From positions 124,001 to 188,000 of the forward strand of contig NZ_JAJOYR010000001.1 of assembly GCF_021202945.1 (NCBI RefSeq): 64,000 nt of DNA. The letters run 5' to 3'. A program made the position numbers and the translations under genes. Positions 8,100 to 16,359 of the stretch are shown one piece after another. Numbering within the stretch: the first letter of the stretch is position 1; every line of letters starts with the position of its first letter. Below the pieces are notes generated by a model. It did not search any database and was not told the origin of the DNA. It worked only from the letters and a program-made list of their open reading frames with translations. This DNA comes from Stenotrophomonas sp. SY1 (lineage in GTDB: Bacteria > Pseudomonadota > Gammaproteobacteria > Xanthomonadales > Xanthomonadaceae).

Positions 8100-10388
8100 T
8101 TGAAAACCTCGATTGCCCTTGCCGCCCTGTTGCTGGCGGCCTCCAGCCACGCTGCACCCGTCACGGACATGCAGCGCTCACTCGCGCTGCGTGAGCAATG
8201 GATCGGCCTGACCCGCGATGTGGCGTGGCCGGCGCGCTGGCATGACGATGGCCGCTTCCATTATCGAAAGACGGTGGAGGGTGGCTTCCGTTTCCTGCTG
8301 GCCGACCCGGTCACGGGCAGAAGCGAGGATGCGTTCGATCATGCGCGGCTGGCGCAGGCCATCACCACGGCAACGGGGCAGGCGCAGCAGGCGTTGCGGC
8401 TGCCGTTCGAGGACTACAGCGAGGAACGGGCGGACGGGCACAGCATCGCTTTGCTGGACGTGGCAGGCACGTCGCTGCGCTGCGATCTGCAGGCCTATGT
8501 GTGCACACCGCAGCCGGCATCTACGCGGCGCCCGCGTGGCTTCGGCGTGGTGCGTGACCTGCGCGTGCCGGCCGACCCCACACCGCAGCGCTCACCAGAC
8601 GGGCAATGGGAGGCGTTCGCGCAGGGCTACAACCTGGCGCTGCGGCGCGTGGCCGACGGCAGCGTGCGCGCGCTCACGCACGATGGTGACGCGCAGAACT
8701 TCCACGACCCGGAAAGCATCGTCTGGTCGCCGGATTCGCGGCAGCTTGCGTTCTATCGGGTAAAGCCTGGCACCGCGCGACTGGTGACGCGGGTGGAAAC
8801 CGCGCCGCCCGGTGGTGGCCAGCCCAACGTGCAGTTGCAGCTGTATCCCAAGCCCGGTGACGCGGTGGATATCGAACGGCCGCTGCTGGCCGATGTCGCC
8901 AACGGCAAGTTGACCGTCATCGATGACGCGCTGTTCGCCAACCCTTACCGGCTTTCGCCGATCCGCTGGCGCGCCGATGGTCGTGGCTTCGCCTTCGATT
9001 ACATCCAGCGCGGCCACCAGCGCGTGCGCCTGATCGAAGTTGCCGCCGGCGATGGCCAGGCGCGTACCGTGGTCAATGAAGACAGCCGCACCTTCGTCGA
9101 TGCCTGGCGTCCGTACCAGTACGAAATCGATGACGGCAAGCAGGTGCTGTGGCTGTCCGAGCGCGATGGCTGGCGCCATCTGTATCTGTACGACGGCCTC
9201 AGCGGCAAACCGCTGCGGCAACTCACCCGGGGTGATTGGGTGGTGCGTGAGGTGTTGAAGATCGATGCCAAGCGTCGCGAGGTGTGGTTCAGCGCCAGTG
9301 GCATGGATGCCAGGCGTGATCCGTATTTCCGCCAGGCATTCCGGGTGAGCCTGGATGGCGGCGAGCCCGTACGCCTCACCCACGCCGACGCCGATCACGA
9401 TGTCGCGCCGTCGCCGGATGGGCAGTGGTACGTGGACGTGCATTCGCGCGTGGACCTGCCGCCGGTGATGGAACTGCGTCGCGCCGATGGCAGCCTGGTG
9501 CGCACGCTTGAGCAGGGCAACATCGATGCGCTGCGCGCGGCCGGCTGGCGTGCACCGGAGAGCTTCGTGGCCAAGGGCCGCGATGGCAGAACCGATATCT
9601 GGGGCCTGATCGTGCGTCCGCGCGATTACGACCCGGCCAAGCGCTATCCGGTGATCGAAAACATCTATGCCGGCCCGCATGATTCGTTCGTGCCCAAGCG
9701 CTTCTGGCCGTTCGGTTACCACAGTGGTGGCGACAAGGGGATCGGCATGCAGGCGCTTGCCGACCTGGGCTTCATCGTCGTGCAGATCGACGGCATGGGC
9801 ACCTCCAATCGTTCCAAGGCCTTCCATGACGTGGCCTGGAAGAACCTGGGCGACTCCGGCTTCCCCGACCGCATCGCCTGGCACCGTGCGCTGGCCGCGC
9901 GTGATGCGTCCTATGACATCTCCCGCGTCGGCATCTATGGCGCGTCGGCCGGCGGCCAAAGCACGCTGGGCGCGCTGCTGTTCCAGCCGGATTTCTACAA
10001 GGCTGGCGTTGCGTGGAACGGCTGCTACGACAACCGCATGGACAAGATCAGCTGGAACGAACAGTGGATGGGCTGGCCGGTGGATGAAAGCTATGCACGC
10101 GCCTCGGGCGTGGACAACGCCCATCGCCTGCGGGGTGATCTGCTGCTGATCGTTGGCGAACAGGACAGCAACGTGGACCCGGCATCGACCATGCAGGTGG
10201 TGGATGCGCTGGTCCGCGCCGGAAAGGATTTCGACCTGCTCAACATCCCGGGCGGCGAACACACCGTCGGACGTTCCACCGGGCCCATCGACTACGCACA
10301 CCGGCGTCAGTTCGATTTCTTCATCCGTCATCTGCAGGGCCGGCAGACGCCAGCCTGGAACGCGGCGCCGGATGCTCCTTCCAGATAG
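8100..10388 (+). CDS. Exported S9 family prolyl oligopeptidase/dipeptidyl-peptidase IV-like enzyme
   Basis: A 762-residue protein with a signal peptide (MKTSIALAALLLAASSHAAP). The N-terminal half is the beta-propeller (WSPDSRQLAFYR), followed by an alpha/beta hydrolase domain. The likely triad is Ser616 in IYGASAGGQS, Asp689 in GEQDSNVDP and His721 in GGEHTVGR. The start is TTG at 8100, preceded by GGAG at 8091-8094; no ATG offers a signal peptide. Family members cleave after proline, and some accept hydroxyproline. The nucleophile elbow reads GASAGG rather than the common GWSYGG, placing it in a divergent S9 branch. The location is periplasmic or outer-membrane side. Confidence 0.87.
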   Translation: MKTSIALAALLLAASSHAAPVTDMQRSLALREQWIGLTRDVAWPARWHDDGRFHYRKTVEGGFRFLLADPVTGRSEDAFDHARLAQAITTATGQAQQALRLPFEDYSEERADGHSIALLDVAGTSLRCDLQAYVCTPQPASTRRPRGFGVVRDLRVPADPTPQRSPDGQWEAFAQGYNLALRRVADGSVRALTHDGDAQNFHDPESIVWSPDSRQLAFYRVKPGTARLVTRVETAPPGGGQPNVQLQLYPKPGDAVDIERPLLADVANGKLTVIDDALFANPYRLSPIRWRADGRGFAFDYIQRGHQRVRLIEVAAGDGQARTVVNEDSRTFVDAWRPYQYEIDDGKQVLWLSERDGWRHLYLYDGLSGKPLRQLTRGDWVVREVLKIDAKRREVWFSASGMDARRDPYFRQAFRVSLDGGEPVRLTHADADHDVAPSPDGQWYVDVHSRVDLPPVMELRRADGSLVRTLEQGNIDALRAAGWRAPESFVAKGRDGRTDIWGLIVRPRDYDPAKRYPVIENIYAGPHDSFVPKRFWPFGYHSGGDKGIGMQALADLGFIVVQIDGMGTSNRSKAFHDVAWKNLGDSGFPDRIAWHRALAARDASYDISRVGIYGASAGGQSTLGALLFQPDFYKAGVAWNGCYDNRMDKISWNEQWMGWPVDESYARASGVDNAHRLRGDLLLIVGEQDSNVDPASTMQVVDALVRAGKDFDLLNIPGGEHTVGRSTGPIDYAHRRQFDFFIRHLQGRQTPAWNAAPDAPSR

Positions 10389-10414
10389 GTAACGCAACCG
10401 TGAGAGGTTCCACC

Positions 10415-12226
10415 ATGTCTGTCGCACGCCCAACCCGCCAGAAGCTTTCCGTGCTGGCACTGTCGCTCGCCCTTGCCACGGGGCTGGTAATGTCGCCGGC
10501 CGCCCTGGCCCAGTCGCCGGAAACCAAGCAGGCGCTTGCGCCGCCAGCCAACGCCACCGAAGCCAAGCTGCGTGATCTGTACAACAGCGAGTGGGACTGG
10601 CGGCAGAAGGAGTTCGCCCGCGAGAAGATCGACGGCCGCTGGCAATCGGCGGCACACCTGCCTTCGGAGACGCCGCAGGCCTGGCAGCGACGCGCCGAGT
10701 ATTGGGCACAGGTACTCAAGCAGCTTGACGCGCTGGACCAGGCGCAGATCTCGCGCGAGGAGAAGATCAACGAGGCGGTGTTCCGCACCACCGTCGAGGG
10801 TCTGCACAACGGCGCGGTGTGGAAGACCTACGAAGCCCCGTTCAACAGCGACACGTTCTTCTGGGTCGGGCTCAATCCGCGCCAGCCGTACCAGAGCGAG
10901 GCCGACTGGCGTCGTTTCATCGGCCGCCTGGATGACATGCCGCGCTACTTCGCTGAAAACATCGCCAACATGGATGCCGGCCTGAAGCGCGGCTGGAGCG
11001 TGCCTCGCTCGTCGGTGCAGGGCCGCGACAACACCATCGTTCCCTACACGAAGGCGGATGTGGAAAACCCGTACCTGGCGATGTTCGACCGCATCCCCAG
11101 CTCCATTCCCGAGCCGGCGCGCAGCCAGCTGCGCGAGCAGGGCCGCAAGGTGGTGCTGGACAAGGTGGTGCTGGCCTACAGCGGCCTGCTCACCTTCATG
11201 CGCGAGCAGTACCTGACCCGCGCGCGTACCACCACCGGCGCCAGCGACCTGCCCGATGGACGTGCGTTCTACAAGACCCAGATCCGCGAGTTCGTGACCC
11301 GTGACATGACGCCCAAGCAGGTGCATGACATCGGCCTGGCCGAGGTGGCGCGCATCAACGGCGAGATGCGGCAGGTGATGGCACGGTCGGGGTTCAAGGG
11401 CAGCTTCCCGGAGTTCCTGCAGTTCCTGCGCACCGATCCGCAGTTCTACGCAAAGACACCGAAGGAACTGCTGTCCTACACCGCGTGGATTGCCAAGAAG
11501 GTCGATGGCGAGCTGAAGAACGTGGTCGGTACGCTGCCGCGTTACCGCTTCACCATCCTGCCAGTGCCCGATGAAGTGGCACCGATCTACACCTCCGGCC
11601 GTGGTGGCCTGGATTCGTGTCTGTTCAACACCTACGACCTGCCCTCGCGGCCGTTGTACAACCTGCCGGCGCTGGTGGTGCATGAGTGCGCGCCGGGCCA
11701 CAGCTTCCAGGCGGCGCTGGCGCTGGAAGCACCGGCACGCCCGGACTTCCGTCAGCAGACCTACTTCTCCGGTTACGGCGAAGGCTGGGGGTTGTACACC
11801 GAATGGCTCGGCACCTTGATGGGCATCTATGAGACGCCGTACGACGACTTCGGCCGGTTGACCTTCGAGATGTGGCGCGCGGCTCGCCTGGTCATCGACA
11901 CCGGCCTGCACGAGTACGGCTGGACTCGTCAGCAGGCCATCGACTATCTCGCCGCAAACACCGCGCTGGCGCATCACGACATCGTGACCGAGATCGACCG
12001 TTACATCGCATGGCCGGGTCAGGCGACGGCGTACTACCTCGGTTACAAGACCATGCGTGACCTGCGCAGCGAGGCCGAGCGCGAGCTGGGGCCGAAGTTC
12101 GACCAGCGCCCGTTCCACGACACCATCCTCAACCTGGGCTCGGTGCCGTTGCCGGTGCTGGAGTCGGAAGTGCGCAGTTTTGTGGCCGAGCGCAAGACCG
12201 GTAAGAGTGCTGTCGGCGAAGAGTGA
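10415..12226 (+). CDS. Exported DUF885 family protein, putative metallopeptidase
   Basis: A 603-residue protein with a signal peptide (LALSLALATGLVMSPAALAQ). The DUF885 signature is VVHECAPGHSFQ, an HExxxGH motif at H423/E424/H429, followed by GYGEGWGLYTEWLG, which supplies a likely Glu ligand. The family is thought to be zinc-dependent peptidases related to M2/M32-like folds; the substrate is unknown. ATG 10415 has AGAGG at 10403-10407 at good spacing; a GTG at 10400 is in frame but lacks a better site. It lies 26 bases after the S9 peptidase and probably shares its transcript. Confidence 0.86.
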   Translation: MSVARPTRQKLSVLALSLALATGLVMSPAALAQSPETKQALAPPANATEAKLRDLYNSEWDWRQKEFAREKIDGRWQSAAHLPSETPQAWQRRAEYWAQVLKQLDALDQAQISREEKINEAVFRTTVEGLHNGAVWKTYEAPFNSDTFFWVGLNPRQPYQSEADWRRFIGRLDDMPRYFAENIANMDAGLKRGWSVPRSSVQGRDNTIVPYTKADVENPYLAMFDRIPSSIPEPARSQLREQGRKVVLDKVVLAYSGLLTFMREQYLTRARTTTGASDLPDGRAFYKTQIREFVTRDMTPKQVHDIGLAEVARINGEMRQVMARSGFKGSFPEFLQFLRTDPQFYAKTPKELLSYTAWIAKKVDGELKNVVGTLPRYRFTILPVPDEVAPIYTSGRGGLDSCLFNTYDLPSRPLYNLPALVVHECAPGHSFQAALALEAPARPDFRQQTYFSGYGEGWGLYTEWLGTLMGIYETPYDDFGRLTFEMWRAARLVIDTGLHEYGWTRQQAIDYLAANTALAHHDIVTEIDRYIAWPGQATAYYLGYKTMRDLRSEAERELGPKFDQRPFHDTILNLGSVPLPVLESEVRSFVAERKTGKSAVGEE

Positions 12227-12360
12227 GGCCGACCCGCAGGCTGCCTGCCGCAACAGGCAGCCTGCGGCTTTCTCTCGACGCACGCGCATCGTCCTGTTCA
12301 TGCAACGGAACCCTACTATGACGTGATGCAGATAACGCACGCGCTTCGCGTCGCTTCGTC
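12227..12360. other. Start of the intergenic region between DUF885 and TonB receptor genes
   Basis: GCAGGCTGCCTGCCGCAACAGGCAGCCTGCGGC at 12237-12269 forms a strong hairpin (arms GCAGGCTGCCTG and CAGGCAGCCTGC). A short TTTCTCT tract follows, consistent with an intrinsic terminator for the DUF885 transcript. No gene is visible before the first composite repeat at 12361. Confidence 0.6.
12237..12276 (+). terminator. Likely intrinsic terminator after the peptidase genes
   Basis: A 12-bp perfect stem (GCAGGCTGCCTG / CAGGCAGCCTGC) around CCGCAA begins 11 bases past the DUF885 stop and is followed by GGCTTTCTCT. The tail is only moderately T-rich. Confidence 0.65.
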
Positions 12361-12488
12361 GTAGGAGCGGCTTCAGCCGCGAAGCCACCGATCTCACCGA
12401 CGCCAACGATGGCTGGCAATCATTGCAGCTATTGCGCACGCACCGATTACGGAACCTCCACGAGCTTCGCGGCTGAAGCCGCTCCTGC
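12361..12488. repeat. GTAGGAGCGGC-type composite repeat, unit 1
   Basis: The left arm starts GTAGGAGCGGCTTCAGCCGC at 12361 and the right arm is its inverted copy ending at 12488. The inner sequence (CACCGATCTCACCG..., GGCAATCATTGCAG...) is shared with units 2 and 3. Each arm is itself a palindrome (GCGGCTTCAGCCGC). Confidence 0.88.
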
Positions 12489-12567
12489 AACGGAACGATG
12501 CGATCGTCGGGAATGCCGTGCAGCACACGTGAAACCGGGACTCATCCGCAGACTGCACGCCCTTTCC

Positions 12568-12696
12568 GTAGGAGCGGCGTAAGCCGCGAAGCCACCGGTG
12601 CCACCGGCGCCAACGAAGAGTGGCAATCATTGCGGCGATTGCGAATCGCACCGATTCCGGAACCTGCATCAGCTTCGCGGCTGAAGCCGCTCCTAC
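12568..12696. repeat. GTAGGAGCGGC-type composite repeat, unit 2
   Basis: Same layout as unit 1, 129 bases from arm to arm. The left palindrome loop reads GTA instead of TTC (GCGGCGTAAGCCGC). The inner sequence again contains CACCGG...CACCGGCGCCAACGA and GGCAATCATTGCGGCGATTG. Confidence 0.88.
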
Positions 12697-12741
12697 AACG
12701 GAGCGGTTTGATCGTGTGCTGAAGATATGGTGCTGCCAACC

Positions 12742-12869
12742 GTAGGAGCGGCTTCAGCCGCGAAGCCACGGATCTCACCGGCGCCAATGACCGCAGGCAA
12801 TCATCGCAGCGATTGCGAACGCAACCATTGCGGAACCCGCATGAGCTTCGCGGCTTACGCCGCTCCTAC
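12742..12869. repeat. GTAGGAGCGGC-type composite repeat, unit 3
   Basis: Same layout and 128-base length, with left arm at 12742 and inverted right arm ending at 12869. The inner GGCAATCATCGCAGCGATTG and GCAACCATTGCGGAACC match units 1 and 2 with scattered substitutions. Confidence 0.88.
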
Positions 12870-13283
12870 AACGAACTGCTGCAATGTGATTTGTGCAGAT
12901 TGCGACACGTTTGAAAGCGAAAAGATTCAAACAACGCGCTTCGATAGCGATGTCATGCATCGCATCATCGCAGCGATGGCCGGAATCAAATCGCGAAATA
13001 TGCGCATCCGCGCAATCGCTCGAAAGCAAACAACCACCAGCGCAGGGTGGCAGCAACGCGATAGATAATCTTGTTTGTGCGGATATCTGCATCCGATTCC
13101 GTCAAGAATCACAAGACCATCCGCATCGCCAGCAAACAGACTGGATGACAGGGAAGTTTCACCTGTCGGCTTGCATGAAGATCAAGGGATTGGTGGCTCA
13201 CGCACGAAGTCGGCAGAACGACGTCCTGAACGCTGCCCCGCATTGCCGGGGGCATTCAGCCAGCTTGTCACGGGAGAGAGACC
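12870..13283 (+). promoter_or_regulatory. Lower-GC leader/promoter region of the TonB receptor gene
   Basis: About 400 bases without a convincing gene, noticeably richer in A/T than the flanks (for example 12870-13100). It contains a GACAGG-9-CCTGTC dyad at 13147-13167 that could be an operator or RNA hairpin, and a Shine-Dalgarno-like GGGAGAGAG at 13271-13279 directly before the receptor ATG. I cannot assign -35/-10 boxes with confidence. Confidence 0.45.
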
Positions 13284-16244
13284 ATGACAGTCGTATCTGC
13301 TTCTGCTGCCCGTTGTACGCAACACACGTCCGCAAGGCCCGCCGCGCTGCCGCGTGCCGGAACGCTCGCCGCCAGCCTGGCGGTGGCATTGTGGGGAAGC
13401 CCGCTGCTGATCGCACCGGCCATGGCACAGAGTGCCGGCAGCGATGACGCGGTCAAACTCGACACGGTGATGGTGACCGGCTCGCGCCTGATCCGCACCG
13501 ACCTGGATGCGCCCAGCCCGACCACCATGGTGACCCGCGAGGATATCCAGGCCGCCGGCAGCGCTACCATTGAAACCGTCCTCAACGAATTTCCGCAGCT
13601 TGCCGCCGGTAATACGTCCAGCGTCAACAACGGCGGTGGCTCGGGCGTGTTGACCGCCAATCTGCGCGGCCTCGGCGCCAACCGCACGCTGACCCTGGTC
13701 AACGGCCGCCGCTTCATGCCGGCCGACTCCGATGGCGTGGTCGATCTGGCCAGCATTCCCGATGCCCTCATCGAGAACGTGGAGATCGTCACCGGTGGCG
13801 CATCTGCCGTGTACGGCTCCGATGCCATCGCCGGCGCGGTCAACTTCATCATGCGCAAGAACTTCAGCGGCATCGAAGCGGCGTACACGCATGGGCAGAC
13901 GTCCGAAGGTGATGGTGCCTACGACAAGTACGACATCACCCTGGGCGGCAACTTCGCCGATGACCGCGGCAACGCGGTCATCTCGTTCAGCCGTACCGAC
14001 CGCGATCCGGTGCTGCAGGGCGCGCGTGATTTCTCCAAGGTGCCGCTGGATACGGTGGACGGCAAGCTGGTGCCGGGTGGCTCGGGCTCCATTCCCGGCA
14101 CACGCATCGGCCTGAGCGGCAGCCAGCTCGGCTCGCTGGTCGGCGTGAACCTCACCCCGGCCGGCGAATGCAGCGCCATGACCGGCATCCGCTTCGGTGA
14201 AAACGGCACGCCGCTGCCGTACTGCAACCCGCAGGATGCCTACAACTACGCGGCCATGAACTACCTGCAACGCCCGCTGGAGCGCACCCAGGTCACCGCG
14301 CTGGCCAACTACAAGGTCAATGATGCGGTCGAAGCCTATGCCGAGGTGTACTACTCCGATTCGGCCAACCGCTATCAGCAGGCCCCGGATTCGTTCACCC
14401 CGGTGACACCCGGCGCGGGCTCCTCGACGCTGCTGGTGCCCAACTTCGCCAACAACCCGGTGCTGCTGCCGGCAGTGCGGCAGTTCTTCACCGACAACGC
14501 GCACATCTTCGATCCCGATGGTGACGGCACCGCCAGCATCGTCGGCGCCGGCCGTCGTGCCGATGAACTGGGGCCGCGCTATTACACGTATGACCGCGTC
14601 AGCCGCAATCTGATCGGTGGTCTGCGCGGAGACTTCGAAGTCGGTGGTGGCCACTGGTGGCGCTGGGATGCGTTCGTGCAGGAACAGCACACCCGCACCG
14701 ACACCACCCAGAACAACATGATCAACCAGGCACGCCTGGCGCAGGCGCTCAACGCCACCGTCGACAGCGCCGGCAACCTGGTCTGCGTGAACCCGGCCAG
14801 CGGCTGCGTGCCGGCCAGCATCTTCGGCCTGGAATCGATCAGCCCGGGCTCGGCCGCGTTCCTCACCCCGCAACGCGCGCACACCGAAACCTTCGACCGC
14901 AACGTGGTCGGGGCAACGCTGAGCGGGTCACTGTTCGACCTGCCGGCCGGCTCGGTGGCGATGGCCTTCGGTGCCGAGTACCGCAAGGACGAATACGCCT
15001 TCCAGCCCAGCGCGATGGACGTGGCCGGTGAGTACGGTGCGGTGTCGCAGATGCCGATGGCCGGCGAATACAGCGTCAAGGAAGTGTTCACCGAGTTCCG
15101 CGTGCCGTTGCTCAGTGGTGCGCGGTTCGCTCAGAGCCTGGCCATCGAAGGTGCGGCACGGTATTCGGACTACTCGACCATCGGTGGCGTGAACACCTGG
15201 AAGGTGGGCCTGGAATGGTCGCCCACGGACTGGATGCGTTTCCGCAGCGCATACAACGTTGCCATCCGCGCGCCGTCGTTGAACGAGTTGTACTCGCCGC
15301 AGGCGCGCGGCTTCACCTCCGGCGTTGATCCGTGTACCGCCTCGGCCAACCCCAGCGCGGCGCAGCAGCAGCTGTGCATCCAGCAGGGCGTGCCGGCAGC
15401 GGACCTGCCCAACTTCTCGCAGGGCTCGGTGGGCTTCGAGCGCACCACCGGCGGCAATCCCAACCTCACCGAAGAGAAGTCCGACACCTTCACTGTCGGT
15501 GCGGTGTTCAGCCTGCCGCAGGTGGACGGCCTGAACTTCGCGGTGGACTACTTCCAGGTGGACGTGGAAGACGCCATCACCAGCCTGGGCGCCAACCAGA
15601 TGCTCAGTGACTGCTTCAGCCAGCTCGATCCCAACTCCACCACCTGCCGCGCCATCATCCGCCTGCCCAACGGCCAGATCGACGATGTGCGTTCCACCCT
15701 GCAGAACATCGGCAAGCTCAAGGCACGCGGCCTGGACTTCCAGACCGACTACCGCTTCAACGTGCCATGGGGCATCGGTGGCAACGACGGCAACATGTCG
15801 TTGACGCTGCTCACCAGCTGGTTGTTCGAGCGCTCCATGCAGGTGGTCAGCAACCAGCCGGCGCTGGATTGCGCCGGCTACATGGGCGGCGGCTGCGGTG
15901 GCGGTACCGGCGCGATCATGATTCCCGACTTCAAGCTCAACTTCACCGTTGGCTACAAGAGCGGCCCGCTGTCGGTGCGCCTGCAGACCCGCATGATCGA
16001 CAGCTTCGACCTGCGCCCGGGCCTGACCGCCGCGGTCAACAAGGCGCCGCGTGTGTGGTACGTGGACAGCAACGCGATCTACGACTTCAACGAAACCGTG
16101 CAGCTGTTCGCCGGCATCGACAACCTGTTGAACAAGCAACCACCCATCCTGGGCACCGGGCTGGCCGGTGATGCCAACACCGATGTGGGCGTCTACGACG
16201 TGCTGGGGCGCCGCTACAACTTCGGCATCCGGGTCAAGTTCTGA
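13284..16244 (+). CDS. TonB-dependent outer-membrane receptor
   Basis: A 986-residue receptor with a long signal sequence ending APAMAQ near residue 50. The TonB-box-like LDTVMVTGSR is followed by the plug domain (SPTTMVTREDIQAAGSATIE; RGLGANRTLTLVNGRRF; GGASAVYGSDAIAGAVNFI). A large beta-barrel ends in the aromatic C-terminal signature YNFGIRVKF. It resembles the receptors Xanthomonadaceae use for peptide and oligosaccharide uptake. Context (exported peptidases before it, exported amidohydrolase and arabinofuranosidase after it) suggests import of glycopeptides or hydroxyproline-containing peptides. ATG 13284 has a good ribosome-binding site. Confidence 0.93.
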   Translation: MTVVSASAARCTQHTSARPAALPRAGTLAASLAVALWGSPLLIAPAMAQSAGSDDAVKLDTVMVTGSRLIRTDLDAPSPTTMVTREDIQAAGSATIETVLNEFPQLAAGNTSSVNNGGGSGVLTANLRGLGANRTLTLVNGRRFMPADSDGVVDLASIPDALIENVEIVTGGASAVYGSDAIAGAVNFIMRKNFSGIEAAYTHGQTSEGDGAYDKYDITLGGNFADDRGNAVISFSRTDRDPVLQGARDFSKVPLDTVDGKLVPGGSGSIPGTRIGLSGSQLGSLVGVNLTPAGECSAMTGIRFGENGTPLPYCNPQDAYNYAAMNYLQRPLERTQVTALANYKVNDAVEAYAEVYYSDSANRYQQAPDSFTPVTPGAGSSTLLVPNFANNPVLLPAVRQFFTDNAHIFDPDGDGTASIVGAGRRADELGPRYYTYDRVSRNLIGGLRGDFEVGGGHWWRWDAFVQEQHTRTDTTQNNMINQARLAQALNATVDSAGNLVCVNPASGCVPASIFGLESISPGSAAFLTPQRAHTETFDRNVVGATLSGSLFDLPAGSVAMAFGAEYRKDEYAFQPSAMDVAGEYGAVSQMPMAGEYSVKEVFTEFRVPLLSGARFAQSLAIEGAARYSDYSTIGGVNTWKVGLEWSPTDWMRFRSAYNVAIRAPSLNELYSPQARGFTSGVDPCTASANPSAAQQQLCIQQGVPAADLPNFSQGSVGFERTTGGNPNLTEEKSDTFTVGAVFSLPQVDGLNFAVDYFQVDVEDAITSLGANQMLSDCFSQLDPNSTTCRAIIRLPNGQIDDVRSTLQNIGKLKARGLDFQTDYRFNVPWGIGGNDGNMSLTLLTSWLFERSMQVVSNQPALDCAGYMGGGCGGGTGAIMIPDFKLNFTVGYKSGPLSVRLQTRMIDSFDLRPGLTAAVNKAPRVWYVDSNAIYDFNETVQLFAGIDNLLNKQPPILGTGLAGDANTDVGVYDVLGRRYNFGIRVKF

Positions 16245-16250
16245 GCCGGG

Positions 16251-16277
16251 GCGCCGCATCCACGGGTGCGGCGCTTT
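16251..16277 (+). terminator. Hairpin after the TonB receptor gene
   Basis: GCGCCGCA and TGCGGCGC form an 8-bp stem (inner CC/GG pairs extend it), followed by TTT. It lies 6 bases past the stop and is a plausible partial terminator before the amidohydrolase gene. Confidence 0.6.
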
Positions 16278-16359
16278 GCAGTGGAGGGCGTTGTCGGGCC
16301 GGCCGCGCGTTGGCCCGCGACGCTGCATGCAGTTCATCAGGGGAGGTAGGGTTGTGGGA

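Noticed and set aside
8592..12526. 705- and 732-codon minus-strand frames opposite the S9 and DUF885 genes
   Set aside because: Antisense shadows in GC-rich DNA; the plus strand carries complete enzymes with signal peptides and catalytic motifs.
12498..13112. Several 60-110 codon frames across the composite repeats (e.g. SGVSREATGATG, RCRSGFSREA)
   Set aside because: They are translations of the palindromic repeats themselves and have no coding signal or ribosome sites. The exception is at 34.3-34.6 kb, where the repeat lies inside a real gene.
13182..14882. 566-codon minus-strand frame over the receptor start
   Set aside because: Antisense shadow; the receptor plug domain on the plus strand is unambiguous.
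16168..16359. Upstream extension of the amidohydrolase frame overlapping the TonB receptor
   Set aside because: Low-quality sequence without a signal peptide; ATG 16360 or GTG 16354 is preceded by a strong ribosome site and gives a clean signal peptide.
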